From positions 1 to 40,148 of the forward strand of contig JABWCO010000015.1 in the NCBI GenBank assembly GCA_013360185.1: DNA of 40,148 nt, in the 5' to 3' direction. The notes under the pieces are model-generated. The model was given only the letters and a program-made list of their open reading frames with translations. It searched no databases and was not told the origin of the DNA. The DNA is from Bdellovibrio sp. Its GTDB lineage: Bacteria > Bdellovibrionota > Bdellovibrionia > Bdellovibrionales > Bdellovibrionaceae. Within the stretch, counting starts at the first letter, position 1. Each line of letters begins with the position of its first letter. The position numbers and the translations under genes were made by a program. This document shows positions 32,901 to 40,148 of the stretch, in pieces.

Positions 32901-32995
32901 CACTGGTTTCCACATTGCTGACTCTCTTTGTAGTTCCAGCGCTGTATCTGGCACTTTCACCTTTGGAAAGTAAGCAGAAGGAAATTCTGCTTTAG
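29921..32995 (+). CDS. RND-family efflux transporter permease (AcrB/MexB-like)
   Basis: MNLIDLSIRRPVFAWVLM..., TM4 SISIVVDDAIMLLENIVRH, PTSIVGTFIILYFSGFTLNLFTLLAL, C-terminal GIAKMNSILLVEFTNQVR. Confidence 0.95.
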   Translation: MNLIDLSIRRPVFAWVLMFALIVFGAICMNRMGISQLPDVDFPIVSVSVAYEGAAPEVVESELIDPIEERLLAIEGIKEMRSSARQGSGTVTLEFDINRNVDVVLQEVQTALGQMRMPPGVDPATVRKQNPEEDPIVIVSVFGDAPLKDMLIWTENFLLDQVRFLPGVGEVSIGGFSQRNLRIWLDTKKLSDLYLTVRDVVEALNTQHLESAAGQFTEGKRELRVRWLGEASSVQQVQNIQILRRGGQRIHDRQIYLRDIATVEDGLSDVRRVARVDGQQAVSMQIRKQRGTNEVTVAKTVRAKMEEIKDRFPPGFNYRVNVDFTRSTEATVNLTIEKLWVAALITILVCFIFLGSIPAAINILFSIPTSIVGTFIILYFSGFTLNLFTLLALTLSISIVVDDAIMLLENIVRHYRMGKGSARAASDGSKEVLPAAIAATLAVVAVFLPVVFMGGIIGKFFFQFGVTMSAAVLISLLEAVTITPMRAAAFLSSEPKVSKLEHALDAVFEKLSHVYQKILKGTLRWKYVVVFVSLVFFTVSLFLISKVRQEFVPAQDQDLIIVTAQTPPGTSLETTSGRAKELEAILGKNNSVAGFFVSVGGGGGGGGSNVNQIFMPVTLVSRDKRTLHHTEVMSELRQEFKKLKGLRVTMRDISARNLSSGRQNPLAINLRGPDLKVLQQKSEELMERLQKENLAVDLDTDFRTGIPELVLTPNRQAMAERGVSVEDVGQILSAGVGGLRQGRYTADGRRYDIRFKIKEDQIRTAADFKRLYVRNNFGNLIPLSQLVHIKEDNAIQSISRVNRQRAISVFGNLAPGQSQAKVLDRAGAIAKEILPSGYSFALEGASAGFAESFKSLYSALLVGILVAYLILAVQFNSFIHPVSVLVALPFSVSGALVALWMFDVSLNLFSFIGLIVLMGIAKMNSILLVEFTNQVRRHGQSDIQKSLIEACPVRLRPILMTSVATIAAAAPLVLGAGIGAETRLPMGLAIIGGTLVSTLLTLFVVPALYLALSPLESKQKEILL

Positions 32996-33042
32996 GTGTT
33001 GGCCCCCCCCCCCGGTTTTTTTCAGTATGAGCTCAACTGCCC

Positions 33043-33759
33043 TTAGGTAATCTTCCCTGGGTAAACTTCCGACCAGGGAACTCGCACTTGCTCTGAAGGG
33101 TTTGTTTCGGAACGAAGAACTAAGTGTGTCCATTTAAGGTCCGTAATCGTTCCGGAAATCAATTCTTTTTCCGTTTGGATCTTTACCGTCTGGCCGATCT
33201 CTAAATGCAAAGACTGCAGTAAGCTCCAACCTAATACAATGTCCCGACTCACTGGAAATAGCGCCACATTGACGGAAATTAAAATAATAAAAAAAGACCA
33301 TGAACTTAAAAAGGCCACGGGTAGATATTCAGTTCCATACAAAGTTAATGCCCATACGACCACAAAAATACCCAAAACATTCTTCCAGCGTTGTCGAAGA
33401 GCGGAGGGCCAATTAGGGAAAAGGGTCTTACTTTCAAAACAGAGACTACCAATCGCATAGATATGGCGAAAAACTAGCAGAATAAAAAATAACTTTAAGA
33501 AATAAGTGAACAGGGGATTCCCATAAATGGGAGCCGGAATGTTGTTCGAGAAACTCAGTAACAGGGTACTCAGGATGATAGCATCTAAATGCCATCCTGC
33601 TTTTTTAAAGGCCTCGATCTTTCGCAAGGTGGACCATGAGAACCAGATCAGTTGGCGCAGAACCAAAGTCCCCACCACCGCAAAAAGCAAACTGACAATC
33701 CATTCCGTCCACGGCCCTGGAGTCAAACCTAGATAAATCACAATCGCTGGTCCCAACAT
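33043..33759 (-). CDS. Membrane protein with MscS-like beta domain
   Basis: Several TM helices followed by LEIGQTVKIQTEKELISGTITDLKWTHLVLRSETNPSEQVRVPWSEV, resembling the MscS beta domain. Confidence 0.6.
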   Translation of the reverse strand: MLGPAIVIYLGLTPGPWTEWIVSLLFAVVGTLVLRQLIWFSWSTLRKIEAFKKAGWHLDAIILSTLLLSFSNNIPAPIYGNPLFTYFLKLFFILLVFRHIYAIGSLCFESKTLFPNWPSALRQRWKNVLGIFVVVWALTLYGTEYLPVAFLSSWSFFIILISVNVALFPVSRDIVLGWSLLQSLHLEIGQTVKIQTEKELISGTITDLKWTHLVLRSETNPSEQVRVPWSEVYPGKIT

Positions 33760-33782
33760 GATGTCACCTCAAACAAAAACTT

Positions 33783-34721
33783 TTATAAATCACAAATGGG
33801 TGCAGAGTAGGAAAGAATGATCAAACCGGCGTTGCCGCCTTTTCCTGGGCCCCCACCTTGCCCCGCTAACGGTGACAACGAAGGCGTTGTCGGCGCCCAG
33901 TTATTGGCGCCGAGTCCTTTCGATCCTGTAGGCAGCCCATCGCTTCCACTGGACCCGCCACTCGAAGTAGAACCATTGGAGTTCCCGCCACCACCGCTAC
34001 CGAATCCGCCGCCGCCACCAGCATAGTAGCTACCAGCACATGGGGTCCCCTGACTCCCCCCGGTCAAGGAACTGCCTCCCGCGCCACCAATGTAAAAGCT
34101 GCCGCAAGTAGATGTCCCATTACCGCCACTAAAGGACGCTCCTGATGTTGCGGGACTTGCTCCGCTATTACCTGCGCTACCTCCAGAATTAGTTCCTCCG
34201 CCACCACCTGTTGATAGTCCACCACCGCCGCCTCCAAAGTATCCAGCGCCGCCACCGCCACCATAATGATTGCCACCGTCAGAGATGCCAGCACCTCCAC
34301 CCCCACCAACATAGGCCGCAAAGGTCTGTCCGGCGAGGATGGTGAACGTTCCATTCTTCTGAATTCCCGCACTGCCAGCCGCAGATGAACCGCCACCGCC
34401 TCCACCACTGGCGACGATGGGTGTTCCAGCAACAACAAGGGCAGAGCTCCCGCCCCCACCGCCTCCACCTGCAGCAGCACCGCCCCCACCGCCTCCGCCG
34501 CCAGCCATAATATAAGCCACTGTGAGGTTACGAGATGCCGTAATGGATTTTGTGGTAGGAATGATAGATACACAATTAAAGTTCGTGGGGTTAGAAGTCG
34601 TACCCGCCCCAGTGCTCACTTTTCGCCAAGTCGGGGCGCCATAGGACACGGAACTTAGTCCAAACCCCAAACTAAAGACAAGCAGACTGGATATTTTAAA
34701 AGTTTTAATTAAGGCAGACAT
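33783..34721 (-). CDS. Secreted glycine-rich protein (putative fibre-tip/adhesin-like)
   Basis: ATG at 34721 with RBS GGAGG; signal peptide; multiple poly-Gly runs and C-terminal GQGGGPGKGGNAGLIILSYS, similar to phage-type glycine-rich tail-fibre domains. Confidence 0.75.
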   Translation of the reverse strand: MSALIKTFKISSLLVFSLGFGLSSVSYGAPTWRKVSTGAGTTSNPTNFNCVSIIPTTKSITASRNLTVAYIMAGGGGGGGGAAAGGGGGGGSSALVVAGTPIVASGGGGGGSSAAGSAGIQKNGTFTILAGQTFAAYVGGGGGAGISDGGNHYGGGGGAGYFGGGGGGLSTGGGGGTNSGGSAGNSGASPATSGASFSGGNGTSTCGSFYIGGAGGSSLTGGSQGTPCAGSYYAGGGGGFGSGGGGNSNGSTSSGGSSGSDGLPTGSKGLGANNWAPTTPSLSPLAGQGGGPGKGGNAGLIILSYSAPICDL

Positions 34722-37596
34722 ATAGATTTCCTCCTTCATCCACGGTGAGAGCTCCGACTCCTAAGGTTGAGCACACGGATCCTTCAAGTTGAGTTGGTAC
34801 GTCATCACAAACTAACAAATCGCCATCGACATTAGTTGCTAATTGGCCGATGGTTGTACAAGCCGTCCCCAGTGTCGCCAACAACGTCACGGGGGATTGA
34901 ATCCCGCCCGCGGCTCCTGAGGCAGAGATTGTCAGCGCTCCGTCTGAAGGGCTTAGCGAAATCCCCGAACCCGCCACTAGAGTTTTATATTCGATAGAGG
35001 AGCCGGCATTGTTGACACTTAAAAATTGATGGGAAGATCCTATGGCAGTGAGTCCCGTCCCCCCTTTGGAAACAGGAACGGTATTCAACGTCACTGCTGT
35101 AGAACCTGCCGTGGACGTTACATCCCCACTCAAAGCTGGCATCCTCGCCGCACTTATGGTTCCTGTTGAACCACTATTAAAGGTGCTCCAATCCGCCGAG
35201 GATAAATATCCATCCGTTGTCGCATTCGCTTTAGACAGGGAAATATTCGGGGTTGTGCCTCCACTTGAAGTGAGCGGCGCCGTCGCCGTTACACTTGTCA
35301 CAGTTCCAGAGCTCATGTTTGCACAAACCCAGCCTGTTCCAGGAGTGTAACTTAACGTCTGACCGCTGGAACAAGCGACATTGTTCGGGCGGTAGTCGAA
35401 GTATTTTGTTGCCGCGTTCGTGATCTTATCGATCGTTGTCGTGATATTAAGTAAAGCAGAGCCATCCACATTTGGTAATTTGCTGGTACCGTCCAATTTG
35501 ACGATTTGATTAGGCCCCGTACCTGAATTCAAAGTGAGCACCGGAGCGGTTGTTCCGTTGGCCACATCAATATCTGCGTTGGCAGAAGAAACACCGCCAA
35601 TGCCACCAGCACTTGCTTCAGCCAACGGCTCCCAAGCAGTACCACTGTCACGATAAATCTTTTTCGTATCACCGGCGATATATAGACGTCCTGGTATCCC
35701 GAAGGCTGGCTTCGCCAGATCGTCCCCAGTTTCAATACTAGGAGTATTGCCCGCGTTTTGAATCGCGCCCACAATTCGCGCATCGTCACCTGCAGCAACT
35801 GTCCCCACACCGGTTCCTATGTTCCGAGTCGATGCATTACCTAATCCTAAATTAGTTCGAGCAGTGGCGGAGTTCGCCACATCACTGAGGTTGTTGGCAG
35901 GATTAAGTGGCGTAAAGCCCAAAGCGGCTTGTTTACTATTGAAGGTATTCCAATCTGTTGACGTAATATATCCATCTGTCGTCGAGTTTGCTTGTGACAT
36001 GCGAATATCCAGACCACTCACACTTAATGGAGCTGCCAAACCTAATCCCGCATAGGTGTTAGACCCGGTTTTTTGCAAAATTCCCAGCGTCGCTAAACCC
36101 GCTAACGCCGTCAATTCTGAATTTGCTGCCTGCTTCCCGTTAAAGGTATTCCAATCCGCCGAAGATAAATATCCATCCGTTGTCGCATTTGCTTTAGACA
36201 CGGAAATATTCGGGGTCGAGCCTCCACTTGAGGTGAGCGGCGCCGTCGCCGTCACATCAGTAACGGTGCCACCACCGGCCGCCACAGTATCCCAAACCAA
36301 CTGAGCGTTATCCCCTGTCACACTTGCTATTTTTAAAACTTGGTTGGCAGTCCCAATGGATAGTGGCATGGTCAACGTGTATCGATCACCGCTGGTCATA
36401 GAATTAGAGGCGGTGATTCCAACATAGTCCGGCCCCACTCCCCCGTTGTTATAAAGAAAAAGACGATTGGCAGTAATATCCTTAGTCGTTTGGATATTGT
36501 TTGTCGTCGAGATGGCTCCCGAGGTCGAGATGCTGGCCGTATTACTTAATCCGCTCGCCAGGACTCCTGTTAGTTTTGAACCATCAAGGGCTGGCAGTTT
36601 CCCGTCAGAACCTATTTGCACAATCTGATTTGCTCCCGTACCGACATCGACAGATAACTCACCAGAGGTCGTGATCGCAGCATTACCCGCTTGATCCGTC
36701 TTTAAACCAAGTCCGGCCGCTACACTGGTCATCGTCGCCGCATTTCCGGCAGGCAAATTGATACAGTCAAAGCCACTGCCGTCACCTTTTGGTTTCAAGT
36801 ATTGATTAGCGCCACAACTTGGAAGATCTGATTTGGCAAAGGACTTCACACTGGGATCTGATTCTGAAGTCAGGGGCGTGTACTTGGTCCAAGCACCACC
36901 GCTCCAGCGCAAAGCTTCCCCATTTGCAAGACCTGCTGGTAAAGCGCCACCCGCAAGCTCTCCCGTTTTTGTATACTGGGAAGTAGTTCCATTGAGAACT
37001 TTTAGTAACTCTACAAAGTTTCCGGCAGTCAACGCCGTGGGAGTTGTGCCGTCGACTCTTAAGTACTGCGCAGCAGCCGTGCCACCTAAATTTTGTGCAT
37101 CATAGGAGTTCACGGAAAATGGAACAAAGTTAATATCCATGTTGGGAAGAGTTTGGACACCATTCGCACTATTATTATCTTTAAACGAAACCACCAACTG
37201 ACGTTGATCCAGGACCTGCGGCGTAAATACGTTGCCGCCACTATTGCAGTTGAATTTTGGATATTTACTGACATTGAACTGAAAATTAGGATCGTTGGAA
37301 AAAACTTTTTCTATGGAAATATTGGGATCGCTATTAGATCTGGCGCCGTTACCATCCCCAATCGGAATAACAAAAATCCCATCCGTACCCACCATCGAAA
37401 TAGTCCGTACTTCTTCGTACATCAAACACTTTCCAGGATTCGGACTTAATATCTGAATTTTAAAAGTAACACTGCTACTTTCCAGGGGGCTCCCCGTATT
37501 GTCTAAAATACGGCCATGATACGTAATAACCGCCCCGGCGTGGGCCCACGAGGATATAAATAAACTTATCAAAAGAAAAAACGTACTGCATTTCAC
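34705..37596 (-). CDS. Repeat-rich fibre protein, candidate mosaic adhesive trimer (MAT)-like/tail-fibre-like surface protein
   Basis: GTG at 37596 with AAGGAG upstream; signal peptide VKCSTFFLLISLFISSWAHA; repeats TSSGGSTPNISVSKANATTDGYLSSADWNTFNGKQ and variants, typical of phage and Bdellovibrio fibre proteins. Confidence 0.75.
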   Translation of the reverse strand: MKCSTFFLLISLFISSWAHAGAVITYHGRILDNTGSPLESSSVTFKIQILSPNPGKCLMYEEVRTISMVGTDGIFVIPIGDGNGARSNSDPNISIEKVFSNDPNFQFNVSKYPKFNCNSGGNVFTPQVLDQRQLVVSFKDNNSANGVQTLPNMDINFVPFSVNSYDAQNLGGTAAAQYLRVDGTTPTALTAGNFVELLKVLNGTTSQYTKTGELAGGALPAGLANGEALRWSGGAWTKYTPLTSESDPSVKSFAKSDLPSCGANQYLKPKGDGSGFDCINLPAGNAATMTSVAAGLGLKTDQAGNAAITTSGELSVDVGTGANQIVQIGSDGKLPALDGSKLTGVLASGLSNTASISTSGAISTTNNIQTTKDITANRLFLYNNGGVGPDYVGITASNSMTSGDRYTLTMPLSIGTANQVLKIASVTGDNAQLVWDTVAAGGGTVTDVTATAPLTSSGGSTPNISVSKANATTDGYLSSADWNTFNGKQAANSELTALAGLATLGILQKTGSNTYAGLGLAAPLSVSGLDIRMSQANSTTDGYITSTDWNTFNSKQAALGFTPLNPANNLSDVANSATARTNLGLGNASTRNIGTGVGTVAAGDDARIVGAIQNAGNTPSIETGDDLAKPAFGIPGRLYIAGDTKKIYRDSGTAWEPLAEASAGGIGGVSSANADIDVANGTTAPVLTLNSGTGPNQIVKLDGTSKLPNVDGSALLNITTTIDKITNAATKYFDYRPNNVACSSGQTLSYTPGTGWVCANMSSGTVTSVTATAPLTSSGGTTPNISLSKANATTDGYLSSADWSTFNSGSTGTISAARMPALSGDVTSTAGSTAVTLNTVPVSKGGTGLTAIGSSHQFLSVNNAGSSIEYKTLVAGSGISLSPSDGALTISASGAAGGIQSPVTLLATLGTACTTIGQLATNVDGDLLVCDDVPTQLEGSVCSTLGVGALTVDEGGNLYVCLN
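35181..36265 (-). repeat. In-frame direct repeats inside the fibre gene (copies at about 35181-35305, 35943-35990 partial, 36144-36265)
   Basis: Near-identical ~120-bp copies offset by 963 bp (321 codons), plus a diverged partial copy offset by 201 bp (67 codons). Confidence 0.8.
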
Positions 37597-37600
37597 TGAG

Positions 37601-37900
37601 CTACTCCTTTTTAAAGAGTGTGGACTGAACTCCGGATTCGGCCCGATACCCATCTAATGTCGTTGTCTTCTTACCCCCGGAATGAAAATTGACGGAAGAC
37701 TGCACAAAATATCCGTCAGTCGTAACCACGTTCTGATTACTTGCAGGAAGAATTTCTTTATTAGACATCTTCGTTTGAAGCACTTCGTCTATCGCCGACT
37801 GCAAAGTATCAATAGAGGCATCCATGGAACATCCCACAGAACCAAGACAAATTACCAATGTGATTGTCAGTGTCTTAAAAAGAGTCATTTCTCTAACCAT
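37601..37900 (-). CDS. Small putative lipoprotein
   Basis: Start near MVREMTLFKTLTITLVICLGSVGC; lipobox GSVGC; stop directly precedes the fibre-gene start. Confidence 0.6.
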   Translation of the reverse strand: MVREMTLFKTLTITLVICLGSVGCSMDASIDTLQSAIDEVLQTKMSNKEILPASNQNVVTTDGYFVQSSVNFHSGGKKTTTLDGYRAESGVQSTLFKKE

Positions 37901-38236
37901 ACTCCCGTGCAACAACTTTAAGGGCGCACCCCACTGACGTTTCGGAATCTGCAAGCCGATCCTTAAGGAATCTTCACAAAATGCGCTCCCAAATCCCCCC
38001 TCCGAGGAGCATCTACATTTCCCTGTTGATTCGACTACCTACACTGCGAATAAAAAATGAATCAGACGGATGGGAGCAATTTTTCAAAAACAGGCATAAA
38101 TAATATCTTTTTTTAATCCGTTATATGTTTGCAGGTGTTGTGGCCGTCGGATGAATCCGTGAGCCAAAATGAAACATACAGACCGCCAAATGGATTTGGG
38201 TTTGTAGAAACCACTCTAAAGGAATATTCTCAATAT

Positions 38237-40108
38237 ATGGGGAAACTAAAAATCAATTCACGCGTTGTTCAACGAGCCTCGTTTGTCGGTGTTCCTATTC
38301 TATTGAGTTTACTCTTCTTTCAAAATTGCCAACCAGGATTTCAAGCCTTGGACTCGCACTCATTTTTAAGTGCAAGCTCTTCATCCTTGGAATTTACCAA
38401 TAGCTCAAATGCCGATGATCGCAGTCAACTGTGTCACCGCTGGGTGAACGGAAATGATCAGAATGGAGTTCCCACATGGGGACCGCCCATTGGTAATTGC
38501 GACAACAAATCCTTGCCCCTTCTTTTTAGTGTGACTCACGAAAATGAATGCAATACGCATATGCCGTGCAAGGGATACTCCTATGACCTCAACTACAAGG
38601 ACAATATTCTTGCCTACATGGCAGACTATGATCCGAAAGATATCGGTCAGTGGATAAAATATTCGGCTGTAGGTAACTCCACAGCAAACCAAATCGAATT
38701 CGCTCTGGATACCATCAACTATGCCAACAACAAGTCCCCCACAGGACGACCCGTTTCAAATGGATATATCTTTTTTGGGATGGCCAATCTTGAGTTTAAC
38801 GGAAAAGTTAATCTCAATGAAGAACTCTGGGTGGAGTTTGAGTACAATGTCGCCGCCTCCGAAACCGGGGACCCGATAAAAGCCGGTAATCGCTTAATGC
38901 TTGCCGCCGCTCTCAACTGGGATGAACCCGGAAGAGCCAATAAAGCCCACTATTTTGAGGTCAATCTTTATAAAACTAAGGACTATCACAAAGCGCACTT
39001 CGATATTAATCAGTGTACCAAGGACGCGAATTACGATCACTGCTACTATGACTCAAATGGAAAATGGGCTGAAGGAAAATATATTTCTGCGGCCATGGCA
39101 TTTGGCGAACCGGGGCCCACGGTGCCTGATGGTCAATGGCGCAAAGTACGGATAGATCTTTTTAAACTGGCAAAAAAATTTCAATGGTTCCATCCACCAA
39201 GTGATTGGAGCCAAGCGAAAACAGATGGACTCTATATAGGCTTAGAATCCAAGGACCTTTCTCGTATTTACGCAAAAATACGCAATCTTCGCATCTGGAA
39301 AGGTTCAACTCCGCCATCACCTTCCGAAACTCCTATCGCTGTAAATGGAGGATGGTCTTCTTGGAATGACCAAGGTTCCTGCTCAAAAAGTTGTGGCGGT
39401 GGCCTGATCACTCAATTTCGCACTTGCACAAATCCGGCTCCGGCCAATGGTGGTGCATCTTGTACTGGAGCCTCCACACAACAGGTGGCCTGCAATACGA
39501 TGGCCTGCCCAACAAATCAAGGCCCGCTCCCGGTCAATGGGGGATGGTCTGCTTGGAAAGATCAAGGTTCCTGCTCAAAAAGTTGTGGCGGTGGCTTGAT
39601 CACTCAAATTCGCACTTGCACAAATCCGGCTCCGGCCAACGGAGGCGCATCTTGTTCTGGAGCCTCCAGCCAACAGGTGGCTTGCAATACGATGGCCTGC
39701 CCAACAAACTCAAACAACAACATAAGTACTATAAACTCGACAACTCATCCCATCGGTCTATTCCGAGATGGGTACAGTGGATTTAAAAGTAACGGAGTCA
39801 GTTACTGCGTGTTTAATAGCGGTTCAGACATGATCGCCAGTGGTTACTCTCAGGCGGACTATGATAGTGCTCGGCAAATCACTCAAAGTAAAATTACCTT
39901 GCCCTTTGCCGGAGCCTGCTCCGACACAACAAGAATGGGAATCCTACGCCAAGGCTCTGCGGGACTAATACGTCACCAAAATGGATTCTGTGTCCTGGCG
40001 TCTGGCGAACATTTGCAGAAGTGTGGATATCGCCAACAGGACTATGATACAGCTCCGCAAGGAAATATTGGGGATCTGGCTAACTTGCCTTTGTGCCCAT
40101 GCGAATGA
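38237..40108 (+). CDS. Lipoprotein with lectin/lyase-like beta domain, two thrombospondin type-1 repeats and a duplicated C-terminal module
   Basis: ATG at 38237 (AAAGGA upstream); signal with FFQNC; two copies of NGGWSxWxDQGSCSKSCGGGLITQxRTCTNPAPANGGASCxGASxQQVACNTMACP. Confidence 0.8.
   Translation: MGKLKINSRVVQRASFVGVPILLSLLFFQNCQPGFQALDSHSFLSASSSSLEFTNSSNADDRSQLCHRWVNGNDQNGVPTWGPPIGNCDNKSLPLLFSVTHENECNTHMPCKGYSYDLNYKDNILAYMADYDPKDIGQWIKYSAVGNSTANQIEFALDTINYANNKSPTGRPVSNGYIFFGMANLEFNGKVNLNEELWVEFEYNVAASETGDPIKAGNRLMLAAALNWDEPGRANKAHYFEVNLYKTKDYHKAHFDINQCTKDANYDHCYYDSNGKWAEGKYISAAMAFGEPGPTVPDGQWRKVRIDLFKLAKKFQWFHPPSDWSQAKTDGLYIGLESKDLSRIYAKIRNLRIWKGSTPPSPSETPIAVNGGWSSWNDQGSCSKSCGGGLITQFRTCTNPAPANGGASCTGASTQQVACNTMACPTNQGPLPVNGGWSAWKDQGSCSKSCGGGLITQIRTCTNPAPANGGASCSGASSQQVACNTMACPTNSNNNISTINSTTHPIGLFRDGYSGFKSNGVSYCVFNSGSDMIASGYSQADYDSARQITQSKITLPFAGACSDTTRMGILRQGSAGLIRHQNGFCVLASGEHLQKCGYRQQDYDTAPQGNIGDLANLPLCPCE
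39341..39710 (+). repeat. Tandem TSP1-encoding direct repeat (192-bp offset)
   Basis: Two nearly identical ~175-bp units starting at about 39341 and 39533; offset 192 bp = 64 codons, in frame. Confidence 0.9.
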
Positions 40109-40148
40109 TCACTTGCTGAATTTGAGAATTTTTAAGTATTGTAGAAGT

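Noticed and set aside
34064-34573. 169-aa minus-strand ORF inside the glycine-rich gene
   Set aside because: Out-of-frame shadow of GGN-rich DNA, giving a Val/Leu/Ala-rich product with no signal or domain; the Gly-rich frame has an RBS and signal peptide.
34705-37596. Prophage remnant suggested by tail-fibre-like repeats
   Set aside because: No capsid, terminase, portal, integrase or other phage genes nearby; signal peptide and lipoprotein neighbour fit a cellular surface protein better.
39346-39710. CRISPR-like repeats
   Set aside because: Only two long, in-frame, protein-coding repeats; no short regularly spaced repeats or cas genes anywhere in the window.

Overview
This window looks like a chromosomal segment of a Bdellovibrio-type predatory bacterium. 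That assignment is an inference from the TIGR02147-like regulator, FxNC-type lipoproteins, a chimeric fibre protein and an Agl/Glt-like gene cluster; no database search was possible. It is densely coding, with 27 supported CDSs. Housekeeping genes are smc, ppdK and glycyl-tRNA synthetase; others include an RND pump, an MCP, an Rrf2 regulator divergent from a nitroreductase, and a GNAT protein. Three regions stand out. (1) About 17.2-27.8 kb, minus strand: a tightly coupled 10-gene operon encoding a TolQ-like protein, two TolR/ExbD-like proteins, TPR proteins, an AgmX/PglI C-terminal protein, a lipoprotein, an outer-membrane beta-barrel and a VWA lipoprotein. It resembles the Myxococcus Agl/Glt gliding machinery. 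(2) About 33.8-37.9 kb, minus strand: a small lipoprotein, a repeat-built fibre protein and an overlapping gene for a very glycine-rich secreted protein. The layout recalls phage long-tail-fibre/adhesin gene pairs. (3) About 38.2-40.1 kb, plus strand and divergent from (2): a lipoprotein with two thrombospondin type-1 repeats. Also notable are an intergenic element bounded by a perfect 21-bp inverted repeat (10553-10697) and a Cys-containing tandem-repeat lipoprotein. I saw no CRISPR array, rRNA, tRNA or transposase gene.
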